This document shows, piece by piece, positions 32,430 to 40,433 of a stretch of 45,219 nucleotides of DNA. Made by a program: the position numbers and the translations under genes. Position 1 is the stretch's first letter, and each line of letters begins with the position of its first letter. The stretch is from Bacteroidales bacterium (GTDB taxonomy: Bacteria > Bacteroidota > Bacteroidia > Bacteroidales > Bacteroidaceae): positions 1 to 45,219 of the forward strand of contig JAGHUS010000172.1 in the NCBI GenBank assembly GCA_018064685.1. Direction: 5' to 3'. Below the pieces are notes generated by a model that saw nothing but the letters and a program-made list of their open reading frames with translations, was not told where the DNA came from and searched no databases.

Positions 32430-32581
32430 TTTTTTAATTCATAATTCATAATTCACAATTCATAATTTTGGGGCAGACGCCGTTTGGGTAATTCATAATT
32501 AATAATTCACAATTCATAATTCCGAGCCACCGATGCAACGCGCAGCCCAATTGTGAATTGTGAATTATGAATTATGAATTA
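32430..32581. repeat. Inverted-repeat element between blaI and the M56 gene
   Basis: About 150 bp with ~33-bp inverted ends built from AATTCATAATTCACAATTC units and a core ending GATGCAACGCGCAGCCC. The core matches the element at 29483-29697. It lies inside the presumed operon, and its right end encodes the last few residues and stop codon of blaI. A hairpin here could lower M56 expression relative to BlaI. Confidence 0.75.
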
Positions 32582-32927
32582 ACTGAATCAGTTCCTCGAG
32601 TTCCTCCTTGCTGATCTCCTCCTCCTTGACAAGGTGTCGCACGAAGTCCATGTGCGAGCCGTTGAAGAAGCGGCCCAGGAAGCTTTTCTGCTCACGCTTC
32701 TCGTAGTCCCACTTGCTGAGGGCAGCCTGATAGCGAAACAGCCGACCGCCAATGGCCTCGTGACGGATAAAGCCTTCCTCCTCCAGTCGGCGGATGAAGG
32801 TGCTGATGGTGTTGAAGTGCGTGCGGGGTTCGGGCAGCATGTCATACAGTTCGCGCATCATGAGTCCGTCTGGGTTGCGCCACAGAATCTCCATCAACTC
32901 CATTTCTTTGTTCGTAAGTTCCTTCAT
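32565..32927 (-). CDS. BlaI/MecI/CopY-family transcriptional repressor
   Basis: A 120-residue winged-helix repressor. LTNKEMELMEILWRNPDGLM and the recognition helix THFNTISTFIRRLEEEGFIR (residues ~35-55) are typical of the family, and the C-terminal ~40 residues form the dimer helix (SHMDFVRHLVKEEEISKEEL). It should bind palindromic operators and be cleaved when the M56 partner (30597-32429) is activated. Its own promoter carries a palindrome over the -7 box, and a matching promoter precedes the GLPGLI gene at 16850. The last residues (IHNS) are encoded by the repeat element that follows. Confidence 0.93.
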   Translation of the reverse strand: MKELTNKEMELMEILWRNPDGLMMRELYDMLPEPRTHFNTISTFIRRLEEEGFIRHEAIGGRLFRYQAALSKWDYEKREQKSFLGRFFNGSHMDFVRHLVKEEEISKEELEELIQLIHNS

Positions 32928-32946
32928 TGCTATTTTTCCACTTTAA

Positions 32947-33062
32947 ATTACAAAAATTAGTTTTCTTGCCGACAAAGTAACTACTTTTTGTAATTACGAC
33001 CAAACATTCTTGCAACAAAATACAACTACAAGTCGTAATTTAACACTTGTTATTAGTTTTTG
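32947..33062 (-). promoter_or_regulatory. Promoter/operator of the blaI-M56-GLPGLI operon
   Basis: On the minus strand, TTTG (33001-33004), 20 nt, TTACTTTG (32973-32980), with the palindrome AAAGTAACTACTTT at 32974-32987 covering the -7 box. It aligns without gaps to 16921-17036. Extra half-sites (GTAATTAC, CTACAAGTCGTA) lie upstream. Confidence 0.75.
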
Positions 33063-33090
33063 CGCTTTCCTGCTAGCAATAAGTTTGCAA

Positions 33091-33122
33091 GCGTGCAGAC
33101 TCTCACTCTGCACGCTGTTTTT
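33091..33122. terminator. Hairpin between the receptor gene end and the blaI promoter
   Basis: GCGTGCAGA (33091-33099) pairs with TCTGCACGC (33107-33115). The T-run lies on the plus-strand side (TGTTTTTTTG), although the gene ending nearby, the receptor at 33162, is on the minus strand. It may therefore act on the minus strand without a strong U-tract or block antisense readthrough. Confidence 0.6.
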
Positions 33123-33161
33123 TGTATTTTTCAGTTCAATCACTTCTGCATATCATATTCC

Positions 33162-35921
33162 TTATTTACTTGCACTCTTCTTCGCCTTGGCATCGAAGTT
33201 ATAGGTGAAGGTGAGGGCGAGGTAGCGATGGAAGGTCTCGGTGCGGTTCTCGCTGCGCATGGTGGGCGAGATGTTGTAGTTGACCTGGTCCAACTGGTTG
33301 AGGATGTCTTTGGCCGAGAGAGTAAGTTGTGCCTTGTTCTTGAGCGTCTTCCAGGTGATGCTGGCATTGAGGGCAATGCGGGTGCGGTTCATCATGTCGG
33401 AGAGATAGCCACTGTGACCACCAAGCCAGGTGTCGAGGTTGAAGGTCCAGTGCGAGAGTTTGTACTTGCCCTGCATGCCGACACGATAGTCCCAAAGGTT
33501 CTGACCACTGAGCGAGGCATCGGAATAGCTGATCTTATCGTTACTGCAAGAGCCTGACGTAGAAAGTTCCCAACCGTTGTTCTCGAAACTGAAACGAATG
33601 TTGCCAGAAAAGCCGGATACTTTCTGCTCGTATTGCTCGGCGGGAGCGCTGATCAGGGCCATAGTCTTGATACCGTGATCGAGGGTGTGGGTGTAGTTCA
33701 AACCGCTCTGCATGCGGAAGTAAGAGCCCAGTGCACGGTCGTAGCTTAAGCCTGCCCTCCATGTCTGACGGTCGTCGACATTAGCCTTCATGGATGTGTA
33801 GCCACCCGTCTGTGCATCGTAGGCCGTCATGCTGGCCACGGGGTCGAAGGCACGATTGTAATTGAGGCTCCAATTGAGCATCTGCTGCCCCTTGACGAAC
33901 ATCATGGTGTAGCCAAGGCTGGAACGGAGGTTGCTGGAGGGGCGCAGGTTGGGATTACCCATGGTGACGTAGAGCGGATTGGTGTCGTCGACATAAGCCG
34001 ATGACTCCAGCATGTCGGCCACGGTATAGTCCCAGTTCGCGCTACCCTTCAGTTCGGTGGTCTTGGTGGACTTCCATTTGAAGTCGAAGCTGGGACGGGG
34101 GAACCACGTGTTGCGGTGCATCACGGTGTCGAGTTTGCCACGCTGATAGGCAAAGTCCTCGAATACGTTCTGTAGCTTGACGGCGGCATGCATCCACACC
34201 TTGCCCAGGTCGACATCCACATCGGCACGAGGCTCGTTGACCAGATAGCTCTTCGTGCGGTCGAAGCTGTTGGCCAGGTCGAAGATGCCATTACGCAGAT
34301 TGTCGCTCTCCTCGGCATTATGCCAGTAGTCCACCCAATAGCCCACACCCATCTTCAGTTTCTCGGGTATGAGCTGCACGCTGTACTTCGTGTCGAAAAT
34401 GGTCTGGAACAGGTTGCTGTGACTTTGCGTCAACTGGTCGAGCGTCTCCTGAGTACCCAGTTCGCGATAGTCATACTCTGCATGATTGTCCGAGTTGTCT
34501 TTGTTGTGTACATAGTTCATGTTCAGATTGGCATAGAAATCAGACTTCTCCCACGCACGCATAATATACATAGAGGTATGGAAGTTACCCTTCTCGTTCT
34601 GATCGATGCGATGGCTCGTACTGCTGTTCACCAACGACTGTGGCGAGGCCGAATACGCGTCAGCGCGATAGGTCTGCTGGTCGCTCGTCCAGCGCGTCTG
34701 TCCCTTGCTGTAGCCACCACTGGCATCCACCGTCATCAATGTCTTGGGATTAAGGTGGAATGACGTGCTGAAACTCAGGGGAAGATCAATGCTATGGTTG
34801 TAATTATATTCGCTTGTATTGCTGAAAGCCGAAGGGTTCGACGAAGTCAAGGAAGAGCCTCCAGCCCCCTGAAGGGGGAGAGCATTATCGCCGAGGAAGG
34901 TCTCGGAGTTTATCCAAATATGCTGGTGTGTGTCGAGGTGGCTGGGCGTGGCGCTGATGCTCCAGTTATCCTCGTTGTACGAAGTCTCGGCATCCTTCAC
35001 CTTCCAGTTGTGCTGGTACGACAGCTTGCTGTATTGCTGACGTTGGGGCACGGAGTTGTCATAGTCCCACTCGCCACTGTCCCACACCGAGCCCGTGCGC
35101 GATTCGTTGTCCGACACACGTCCGTAGATGCCCATGGGGTCGTGCTCGCTCAGATAGTGCATGTTGGCCGACAAGCGATAGTTGGGCGAGGCATAGGCGC
35201 TGGCCTTTGTCTGGCCGTACCACTTGTCGAGGAAGCCGGGCTTGATGACGATGTCCAGAATCTGCTGTTCCTGTCCGTCGTTCATGCCGGTCAGTTCGGC
35301 CAGCTCGCTCTTCCGCTCGTATGCCTTGACGTTCTGCACGGCCTCGGCAGGCAGCTGAGCCACGAGGAAGTCGTCGGTCACATCATGGCCGTTCATCTTC
35401 AGGTGCACCTCCTTGCCATTGAAGGTAAGCTTGCCGTTATCGATGCGTACGCCGGGCAGCTTCTTCATCAGCTCGTTCACTCGTGCACCATCCTCCAGGT
35501 GGAAGGCTTCGGGGTTGAACACCACCGTGTCGCCCTTCATGTAGAACTGTCGGGCTCTGCCCTTCACGGTCAGTTCCTTCATCAGTTCGGCAGACATCTT
35601 CATCTTGAGGTCGCCCAGGTCGAGGGTATCCTTGCCGCCGAAAGCAACAAATTCCTTCACCTTCAGTTCTTCGTAACCAAAATACTTTATGGTCATATTT
35701 ACTCGGCACATGTAGTTGCCCGTGGAAAGGGTAAGCACGCCACATGAGTCCGTCGTGAGGTCGAACATATAGCCACTATTGCCTTCCCACCACACACATT
35801 GCACTTGTGCACCTTCGAGCGGCTCGCCACTATCGGCATCCACTACGCGCCCTTTCACTACGTCAGCGGACATAAGAAGGGCTTGCAGGCTCAAGAGAGC
35901 CAACATAAAAATTCGTTTCAT
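33162..35921 (-). CDS. TonB-dependent-receptor-like outer-membrane beta-barrel
   Basis: A 919-residue outer-membrane protein with signal peptide 1-19, CarboxypepD_reg domain (KGRVVDADSGEPLEGAQVQC, ~22-110), plug (FYMKGDTVVFNPEAFHLEDG, LPGVRIDNGKLTFNGKEVHL, ~125-235) and barrel to the C-terminus (LTFTYNFDAKAKKSASK). It forms a third sequence group next to the 386/7665 and 12246/17211 pairs. It lies immediately upstream of the blaI operon on the same strand but is separated by a hairpin and the blaI promoter. An in-frame CCCCCTGAAGGGGG palindrome encodes PLQGAGG near residue 347. No GLPGLI gene directly follows it. Confidence 0.9.
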   Translation of the reverse strand: MKRIFMLALLSLQALLMSADVVKGRVVDADSGEPLEGAQVQCVWWEGNSGYMFDLTTDSCGVLTLSTGNYMCRVNMTIKYFGYEELKVKEFVAFGGKDTLDLGDLKMKMSAELMKELTVKGRARQFYMKGDTVVFNPEAFHLEDGARVNELMKKLPGVRIDNGKLTFNGKEVHLKMNGHDVTDDFLVAQLPAEAVQNVKAYERKSELAELTGMNDGQEQQILDIVIKPGFLDKWYGQTKASAYASPNYRLSANMHYLSEHDPMGIYGRVSDNESRTGSVWDSGEWDYDNSVPQRQQYSKLSYQHNWKVKDAETSYNEDNWSISATPSHLDTHQHIWINSETFLGDNALPLQGAGGSSLTSSNPSAFSNTSEYNYNHSIDLPLSFSTSFHLNPKTLMTVDASGGYSKGQTRWTSDQQTYRADAYSASPQSLVNSSTSHRIDQNEKGNFHTSMYIMRAWEKSDFYANLNMNYVHNKDNSDNHAEYDYRELGTQETLDQLTQSHSNLFQTIFDTKYSVQLIPEKLKMGVGYWVDYWHNAEESDNLRNGIFDLANSFDRTKSYLVNEPRADVDVDLGKVWMHAAVKLQNVFEDFAYQRGKLDTVMHRNTWFPRPSFDFKWKSTKTTELKGSANWDYTVADMLESSAYVDDTNPLYVTMGNPNLRPSSNLRSSLGYTMMFVKGQQMLNWSLNYNRAFDPVASMTAYDAQTGGYTSMKANVDDRQTWRAGLSYDRALGSYFRMQSGLNYTHTLDHGIKTMALISAPAEQYEQKVSGFSGNIRFSFENNGWELSTSGSCSNDKISYSDASLSGQNLWDYRVGMQGKYKLSHWTFNLDTWLGGHSGYLSDMMNRTRIALNASITWKTLKNKAQLTLSAKDILNQLDQVNYNISPTMRSENRTETFHRYLALTFTYNFDAKAKKSASK
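34856..34884. repeat. Short palindromic arm inside receptor CDS
   Basis: GCCTCCAGCCCCCTGAAGGG followed by GGAGAGC resembles one arm of the G/C-run elements. It is translated in frame as LPLQGAGGS. No second arm or core is recognisable, so it may be a decayed copy. Confidence 0.45.
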
Positions 35922-36378
35922 GTTTTAGTCGTTTAGGGGATTGGTCGTTTAGGAAACTAGGGGAGTTTGTTTAGTCGTTTAGTCGTTTAGGAGAAAATCC
36001 TCGTACTATCATCACTGACCATGCGAGGCTTTAGAGCTCTGTTTATTTATAACTAACTAATTTTAGCTTAGAGTGTAGAGTGAGGATTGGACTTTTGCCT
36101 ACGGGACTTTTGACTACGGTACAAAAGTAAAAGTAGAGATTTGCATTTTGCCCGTTGGCAAAAGCCGCTTTGCTCAGAATGACAAATCCTCTTGCGTCAT
36201 TATAAAAATCTTTTTGATCACCTACTTATAATAAGGAGAGGCAGTTTGTGAACAAAAAGAAGGAGCCGCAACGATGCAATGTCGATGCGGCTCCTTTTTT
36301 GTTTTATCTGTCAGCGAGCGTGTAGTTCAAAGCGGACTTGATAGTCCCAAAACCACCACACTCACTTCCAGTCAAGTA
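35922..36378. other. 457-bp gap at the island's right edge
   Basis: From the left it holds GTCGTTTAGG-type repeats (35930-35990, also found at 7385-7440 before a GLPGLI gene), AT-rich sequence that probably contains the receptor promoter, the strong terminator at 36262-36300, and a short 3' region of the OmpA gene. No gene is seen. Confidence 0.6.
36262..36300 (-). terminator. Intrinsic terminator of the OmpA genes
   Basis: GGAGCCGCA (36262-36270) pairs with TGCGGCTCC (36286-36294). T-rich tracts lie on both sides (CTTTTTTTG to the right; TTCTTTTTG when read on the minus strand), so it should stop transcripts from the OmpA genes and may work in both directions. Confidence 0.88.
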
Positions 36379-37623
36379 TTACTGAACGCGAACGCGACGC
36401 TCGCTAGTCTTGAACTTCTTGGTTACGACCTTCTCCTGCTGCTTGTAAACACCATGACCGGTGATGATGCTGACACGGTTCTTGTCGTTGTCGTTGGGAT
36501 AGGGCTGAACGGTGTCACCCTTCCACTCTACGCTCTTGATGATGCTGGGATCAACACCCTTTGCAATCAAGGCAGCCTTGGTCTTCTCAGCACGAGCCTT
36601 AGAGTAGCCCATGTTCAGCTTGGGGTTACCAGTGCCCTTGTCGGCATAAGCGGTGATGGTGATCTCGCCGTTCTGAACCTCCTTCAGGAAGTTAGCTACA
36701 GCCTCGATCTGAGCATCGGTGCTCTCAACGTCGCTCTCGCGGATAACGAAGAAGATGCGCTTGTCGATGTCGCCATCCTTAACAACATCCTTGTAGGTTA
36801 CGTCGTCATACCAGGTAGTATCGATGCGGGTCTCCCATACCTCCTCAACAACAGGTTCGGGCTTGGGTGCGGGAGCGGGCTTAGCCTTGTAGCCAAACTT
36901 GAAAGCCAGACCGAGCTGTGCAGTAACCTGCCAATCGTCCTTGGCGTTAACCTTGCTGTTGTAGCGGTCTGACAGGCTGTTGGCAGCCACCTCCAGGTTC
37001 ATGCTTACATTCTTGTGCAGGTTCACGTCGAGCTGAGCACCTACACGAGCGTTGTGGCTCAGACGCTTGCCCTTCCATGCGAAAGGCATGAGGTCCTTCT
37101 GGGCATAAGCATCGCCGTTATCCCAAGCGGTGTTCAAACCGATACCACCAATCAGGTAGAGGTTTACGGGATAATAGCTCTTCTTGCCGAAGAGGGTAAC
37201 GAGGTTGATCATCAAGTCGAGGTCGGTAGTAGCATAACGGTAGTCATACTTCTGGTCAATTGCAGCGGGAGTAACACCAGGAATAGGACCATTGCTGGGA
37301 TCACCAACGGTGGGATTGCCAGGAACGGCCATAATAGGAGCAGCGCTCTTGATGCCACCCTTGTTCCAGATGCCGTTGACATGCAGACGTGCACCTACAA
37401 CGGGAGTGAACCATGCACCGAAGCCGACACTGGCAGTGGGAGTGATGAGCTTGAGCTGGTCGTAGTTGGTGAATGTGGTCTGACCACCACCCTGAACGCT
37501 AACAAACATGTGAGGGAAAGGCTTGTAGTCAAGACCATTGTCCTCAGTGTCCTGCGCCATTGCAGGAGCCGTTGCCAATGAAGCTGCGAAAGCTACGGCA
37601 AGGAGTTTTTTGATACTTTTCAT
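36379..37623 (-). CDS. OmpA-family outer-membrane protein (second of tandem pair)
   Basis: A 414-residue protein with a signal peptide (ends APAMAQ), an N-terminal beta-barrel (~22-250), a Pro-rich linker (KPAPAPKPEPVVEE) and a C-terminal OmpA peptidoglycan-binding domain (~290-395: ITITAYADKGTGNPKLNMGY, SKARAEKTKAALIAKG, NDNDKNRVSII). It anchors the outer membrane to the cell wall. It is 35 bp downstream of a paralogue with an almost identical C-terminal half but a diverged barrel, including an extra Pro/Gly-rich loop (~80-105). Confidence 0.95.
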   Translation of the reverse strand: MKSIKKLLAVAFAASLATAPAMAQDTEDNGLDYKPFPHMFVSVQGGGQTTFTNYDQLKLITPTASVGFGAWFTPVVGARLHVNGIWNKGGIKSAAPIMAVPGNPTVGDPSNGPIPGVTPAAIDQKYDYRYATTDLDLMINLVTLFGKKSYYPVNLYLIGGIGLNTAWDNGDAYAQKDLMPFAWKGKRLSHNARVGAQLDVNLHKNVSMNLEVAANSLSDRYNSKVNAKDDWQVTAQLGLAFKFGYKAKPAPAPKPEPVVEEVWETRIDTTWYDDVTYKDVVKDGDIDKRIFFVIRESDVESTDAQIEAVANFLKEVQNGEITITAYADKGTGNPKLNMGYSKARAEKTKAALIAKGVDPSIIKSVEWKGDTVQPYPNDNDKNRVSIITGHGVYKQQEKVVTKKFKTSERRVRVQ

Positions 37624-37658
37624 AAATGGATATTAATTAAGTTGATTATTTCTTTGCA

Positions 37659-38825
37659 TTACTGTACACGAACACGACGCTCGCTAGTCTTGAACTTCTT
37701 GTTCACGACCTTCTCCTGCTGCTTGTATACACCCTTACCGGTGATGATGCTGACACGGTTCTTGTCGTTGTCGTTGGGATAAGGCTGAACGGTGTCACCC
37801 TTCCACTCTACGCTCTTGATGATGCTGGGGTCAACACCCTTCTCGATGAGTGCAGCCTTGGTCTTCTCAGCACGCTGCTTTGAGTACTCCATGTTCAGCT
37901 TGGGGTTACCGGTGCCAGCGTCGGCATAAGCGGTGATGGTAACCTCGCCGTTCTGTACGCCCTTCAGGAACTCAGCCACAGCAGCGATCTGTGCATCGGT
38001 GCTCTCTACGTCGCTCTCCTTCAGGTTGAAGAAGATACGCTTGTCGATATCGCCGGGCTTAACCACATCCTTGTAGCTGATGTCGTCATACCAGGTTGTA
38101 TCGATGCGGGTCTCCCATACCTCGGGCTCTGGCTCGTCAACCATGATGATTGGCTTCTTCTTGTAACCGAACTTGAAGTTCAGACCAGCCATCACCAGGA
38201 AGTGATCATTGTCGCGAGCGAAGGTCTTCTCCTGGGCCAGCTTTCTGTTATAGGTAGCCTCGATGTTGAATGCTACGTTCTTGCACAGGTTCACGTCGAG
38301 CTGGGCACCCATACGGCAGTTCACAGCGTCACGCTTGTCCTTCTCGACATAGGTGGGAACCATATCGGGCACTGAGGGAGAGAGAGCGAGAGCCTCCTTG
38401 TTGTCCCATGCACGATACCAGCCGAAACCACCAATCAGGTAGAAGTTGACGGGGCAGTACTGCTTCTTGCTGAACAGGGTGCTCAGGTTCAAGAGAGCGT
38501 CTACGTCGGTTGTAACGTAGTTATACTTGTAGTAAGCCGTCTCGTTGGTGTATGTGGTGGCACAACCCTTGTTCCAGATGCCGTTCACATTAAGACGAGC
38601 ACCCACACCAGGGCTGAAGAAATGACCCAGAGAAATGGCAGCAGTGGGAGTAAAAGTCTTCCAGTTGTTGTAGTTCTTGTCAATAACATTCTGCACACCG
38701 CCCTGCACACTGACGAAGGTGTAAGGGATGGGTTCATAATCCTTTTCTGCACTCTGTGCCATTGCTGGTGTTGCCACACTTGCAGCAAGCAGCAAGGCCA
38801 CACTGATTGATTTCAAATTTTTCAT
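37659..38825 (-). CDS. OmpA-family outer-membrane protein (first of tandem pair)
   Basis: A 388-residue protein started at the ATG at 38825, which gives a proper signal peptide (MKNLKSISVALLLAASVATP, then AMAQ); the open frame to 38864 adds a non-signal extension. Barrel ~25-225, acidic linker (VDEPEPEVWETRIDTTWYDD), and OmpA C-terminal domain ~265-370 with the same motifs as its neighbour. A strong promoter lies about 110 bp upstream. High expression is likely, and the tandem copy probably shares the transcript. Confidence 0.95.
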   Translation of the reverse strand: MKNLKSISVALLLAASVATPAMAQSAEKDYEPIPYTFVSVQGGVQNVIDKNYNNWKTFTPTAAISLGHFFSPGVGARLNVNGIWNKGCATTYTNETAYYKYNYVTTDVDALLNLSTLFSKKQYCPVNFYLIGGFGWYRAWDNKEALALSPSVPDMVPTYVEKDKRDAVNCRMGAQLDVNLCKNVAFNIEATYNRKLAQEKTFARDNDHFLVMAGLNFKFGYKKKPIIMVDEPEPEVWETRIDTTWYDDISYKDVVKPGDIDKRIFFNLKESDVESTDAQIAAVAEFLKGVQNGEVTITAYADAGTGNPKLNMEYSKQRAEKTKAALIEKGVDPSIIKSVEWKGDTVQPYPNDNDKNRVSIITGKGVYKQQEKVVNKKFKTSERRVRVQ

Positions 38826-38933
38826 TATCCGAAAGTTTTTTAGTTTGATAAAGACATTTTCCAATGTAGTTGTTGCAGCCCGAAGCTAAGACGTACGGCA
38901 ATAGCCTTCAAACTACAACGTAGTATGAATGGA

Positions 38934-38965
38934 CAAATTTAGCTTGTTTCGAGTATTTATCCAAA
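38934..38965 (-). promoter_or_regulatory. Strong promoter of the OmpA genes
   Basis: On the minus strand, TTTG (38962-38965), 20 nt, TAAATTTG (38934-38941): both boxes and the spacing match the Bacteroidota consensus. The leader would be ~100 nt, long for this phylum, and includes a GTAGTTTGAAGG/CTTCAAACTAC-like symmetrical region. Confidence 0.75.
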
Positions 38966-39046
38966 AGAAATTGAGTTTTTTTCACACATTCAGTTAAAAA
39001 AAGTATAAAAAACGCGTAAAAATGCATGAAAACCACTAAAAATAAG

Positions 39047-39054
39047 TACCTTTG
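39047..39054 (+). promoter_or_regulatory. -7 box TACCTTTG of the acetyltransferase-like gene
   Basis: TACCTTTG fits TAnnTTTG and lies 40 bp before the ATG at 39094. No convincing -33 TTTG is visible at the right distance. Confidence 0.5.
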
Positions 39055-39093
39055 TGAGATAAATATTGCCTAAAAACAACAAACAAGAGAAAC

Positions 39094-40254
39094 ATGAGCG
39101 AACAACGCATAATCGTGAAGCCTGTCGAGACGAAGGGAGAACTGAAAAAGTTCATTCGTTTCAACTATGAACTATACAAAGGAAATCCCTATGCAGTACC
39201 CGACTTTCTAGAGGATACGCTTGACACCTTCAACCCGAAGAAGAATGCTGCCTACGACTTCTGCACCTCGCAGCAGTTCCTGGCCTACAAGGACGGCAAG
39301 ATAGTGGGACGCGTGGCGGCCATCATCAACGACAAGGCCAACAAGACATGGAACACCAAGAACGTGCGTTTTGGATGGATTGACTTCATCGACGACATCG
39401 AGGTGAGCAAGGCACTGCTCGACGCCGTCGGACAGTGGGGACGCGAGCGTGGCATGGAGAACATCGTCGGTCCGCTTGGCTTCACCGACATGGACCCCGA
39501 AGGCATGCTCGTCGAGGGTTTTGACCAGCTCAGCACCATGGCCACCATCTACAACTACCCCTACTATCCCGAGCACATGGAGAAGCTGGGATTCGAGAAG
39601 GAAGTGGGATGGGTGGAACGCAAGGTGACGATTCCCTGCGAGGGTCACCACGCCCAGGACGAGAAGTTCTTCCGTATGGCCGAGATCGTCAAGAAACGCT
39701 CGAACCTGAAAGTGCGCAAGTTCAAGAGTCTTAAAGAAATCAAGGACGGAGGCTATGTCGACAAGATCTTTGCCGTCATCAACAAGTCTTACGCCCCACT
39801 CTATGGCTTCAGCGAACTGAGCAAGCGACAGATTGACACCTATGCCGACAACTACCTGCGCTTCATCGACATGCGACTTCTCACCATCGTCGAGAACGAG
39901 CAGGGCGACGTAGTGGCCATGGGCGTGGGTATGGGTTCACTCTCATACGCCCTGCAGAAGGCCAAAGGCAAGCTCTTCCCATTTGGATGGTGGCACCTGC
40001 TACGCACCCTGAAGTGCAAGAGTGCACGCTCCGAATACCTCGACCTCCTGTTGGTGGGCGTCGTACCCGAATACCAGGGCAAGGGCGTCAACGCCATGCT
40101 CTTTGCCGACCTCATCCCCATCGGCAGCGAGATGGGCTTCAAGTGGGCCGAGACACATCTGCAGCTCGAGGACAACAACAAGAGCCAGGACCAGTGGGCT
40201 TATCTCGAATGCGAGGTACACAAGAAGAGAAAGTGCTACAAAAAGCCCCTCTAA
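39094..40254 (+). CDS. GNAT-superfamily acetyltransferase-like protein
   Basis: A 386-residue cytoplasmic protein. The C-terminal part carries an acetyl-CoA-binding type motif (VGVVPEYQGKGVNAML, ~322-337). The N-terminal half contains YELYKGNPYAVPDFLEDTLD and NIVGPLGFTDMDPEGMLVEG, features of a conserved, uncharacterised family of long GNAT-like proteins. The acceptor is unknown. It stands alone between the OmpA genes and parE, with codon use like the housekeeping genes after it. Confidence 0.8.
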   Translation: MSEQRIIVKPVETKGELKKFIRFNYELYKGNPYAVPDFLEDTLDTFNPKKNAAYDFCTSQQFLAYKDGKIVGRVAAIINDKANKTWNTKNVRFGWIDFIDDIEVSKALLDAVGQWGRERGMENIVGPLGFTDMDPEGMLVEGFDQLSTMATIYNYPYYPEHMEKLGFEKEVGWVERKVTIPCEGHHAQDEKFFRMAEIVKKRSNLKVRKFKSLKEIKDGGYVDKIFAVINKSYAPLYGFSELSKRQIDTYADNYLRFIDMRLLTIVENEQGDVVAMGVGMGSLSYALQKAKGKLFPFGWWHLLRTLKCKSARSEYLDLLLVGVVPEYQGKGVNAMLFADLIPIGSEMGFKWAETHLQLEDNNKSQDQWAYLECEVHKKRKCYKKPL

Positions 40255-40291
40255 GCAAATCGGCATTCACGTATAGCATACCTTTGAAATT

Positions 40292-40387
40292 CCGCTAGAG
40301 CATTTTCAAAAAACCGCTAGACAATTTCGGAAAAACTGCTAGACAATTTCAGAAAAACTGCTAGACAATTTCAGAAAACCGCTAGAA
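40292..40387. repeat. 22-bp tandem repeat ahead of parE
   Basis: Four units (40292-40313, 40314-40335, 40336-40357, 40358-40378) and a partial fifth (to 40387), of the form CYGCTAGACAATTTCAGAAA. The first unit is the most diverged. The array ends ~46 bp before the parE ATG and would be inside its promoter or leader. Confidence 0.85.
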
Positions 40388-40433
40388 TCAATACTACCAC
40401 ATTACAGAACTGACCAACTAATCAACCTGATAA

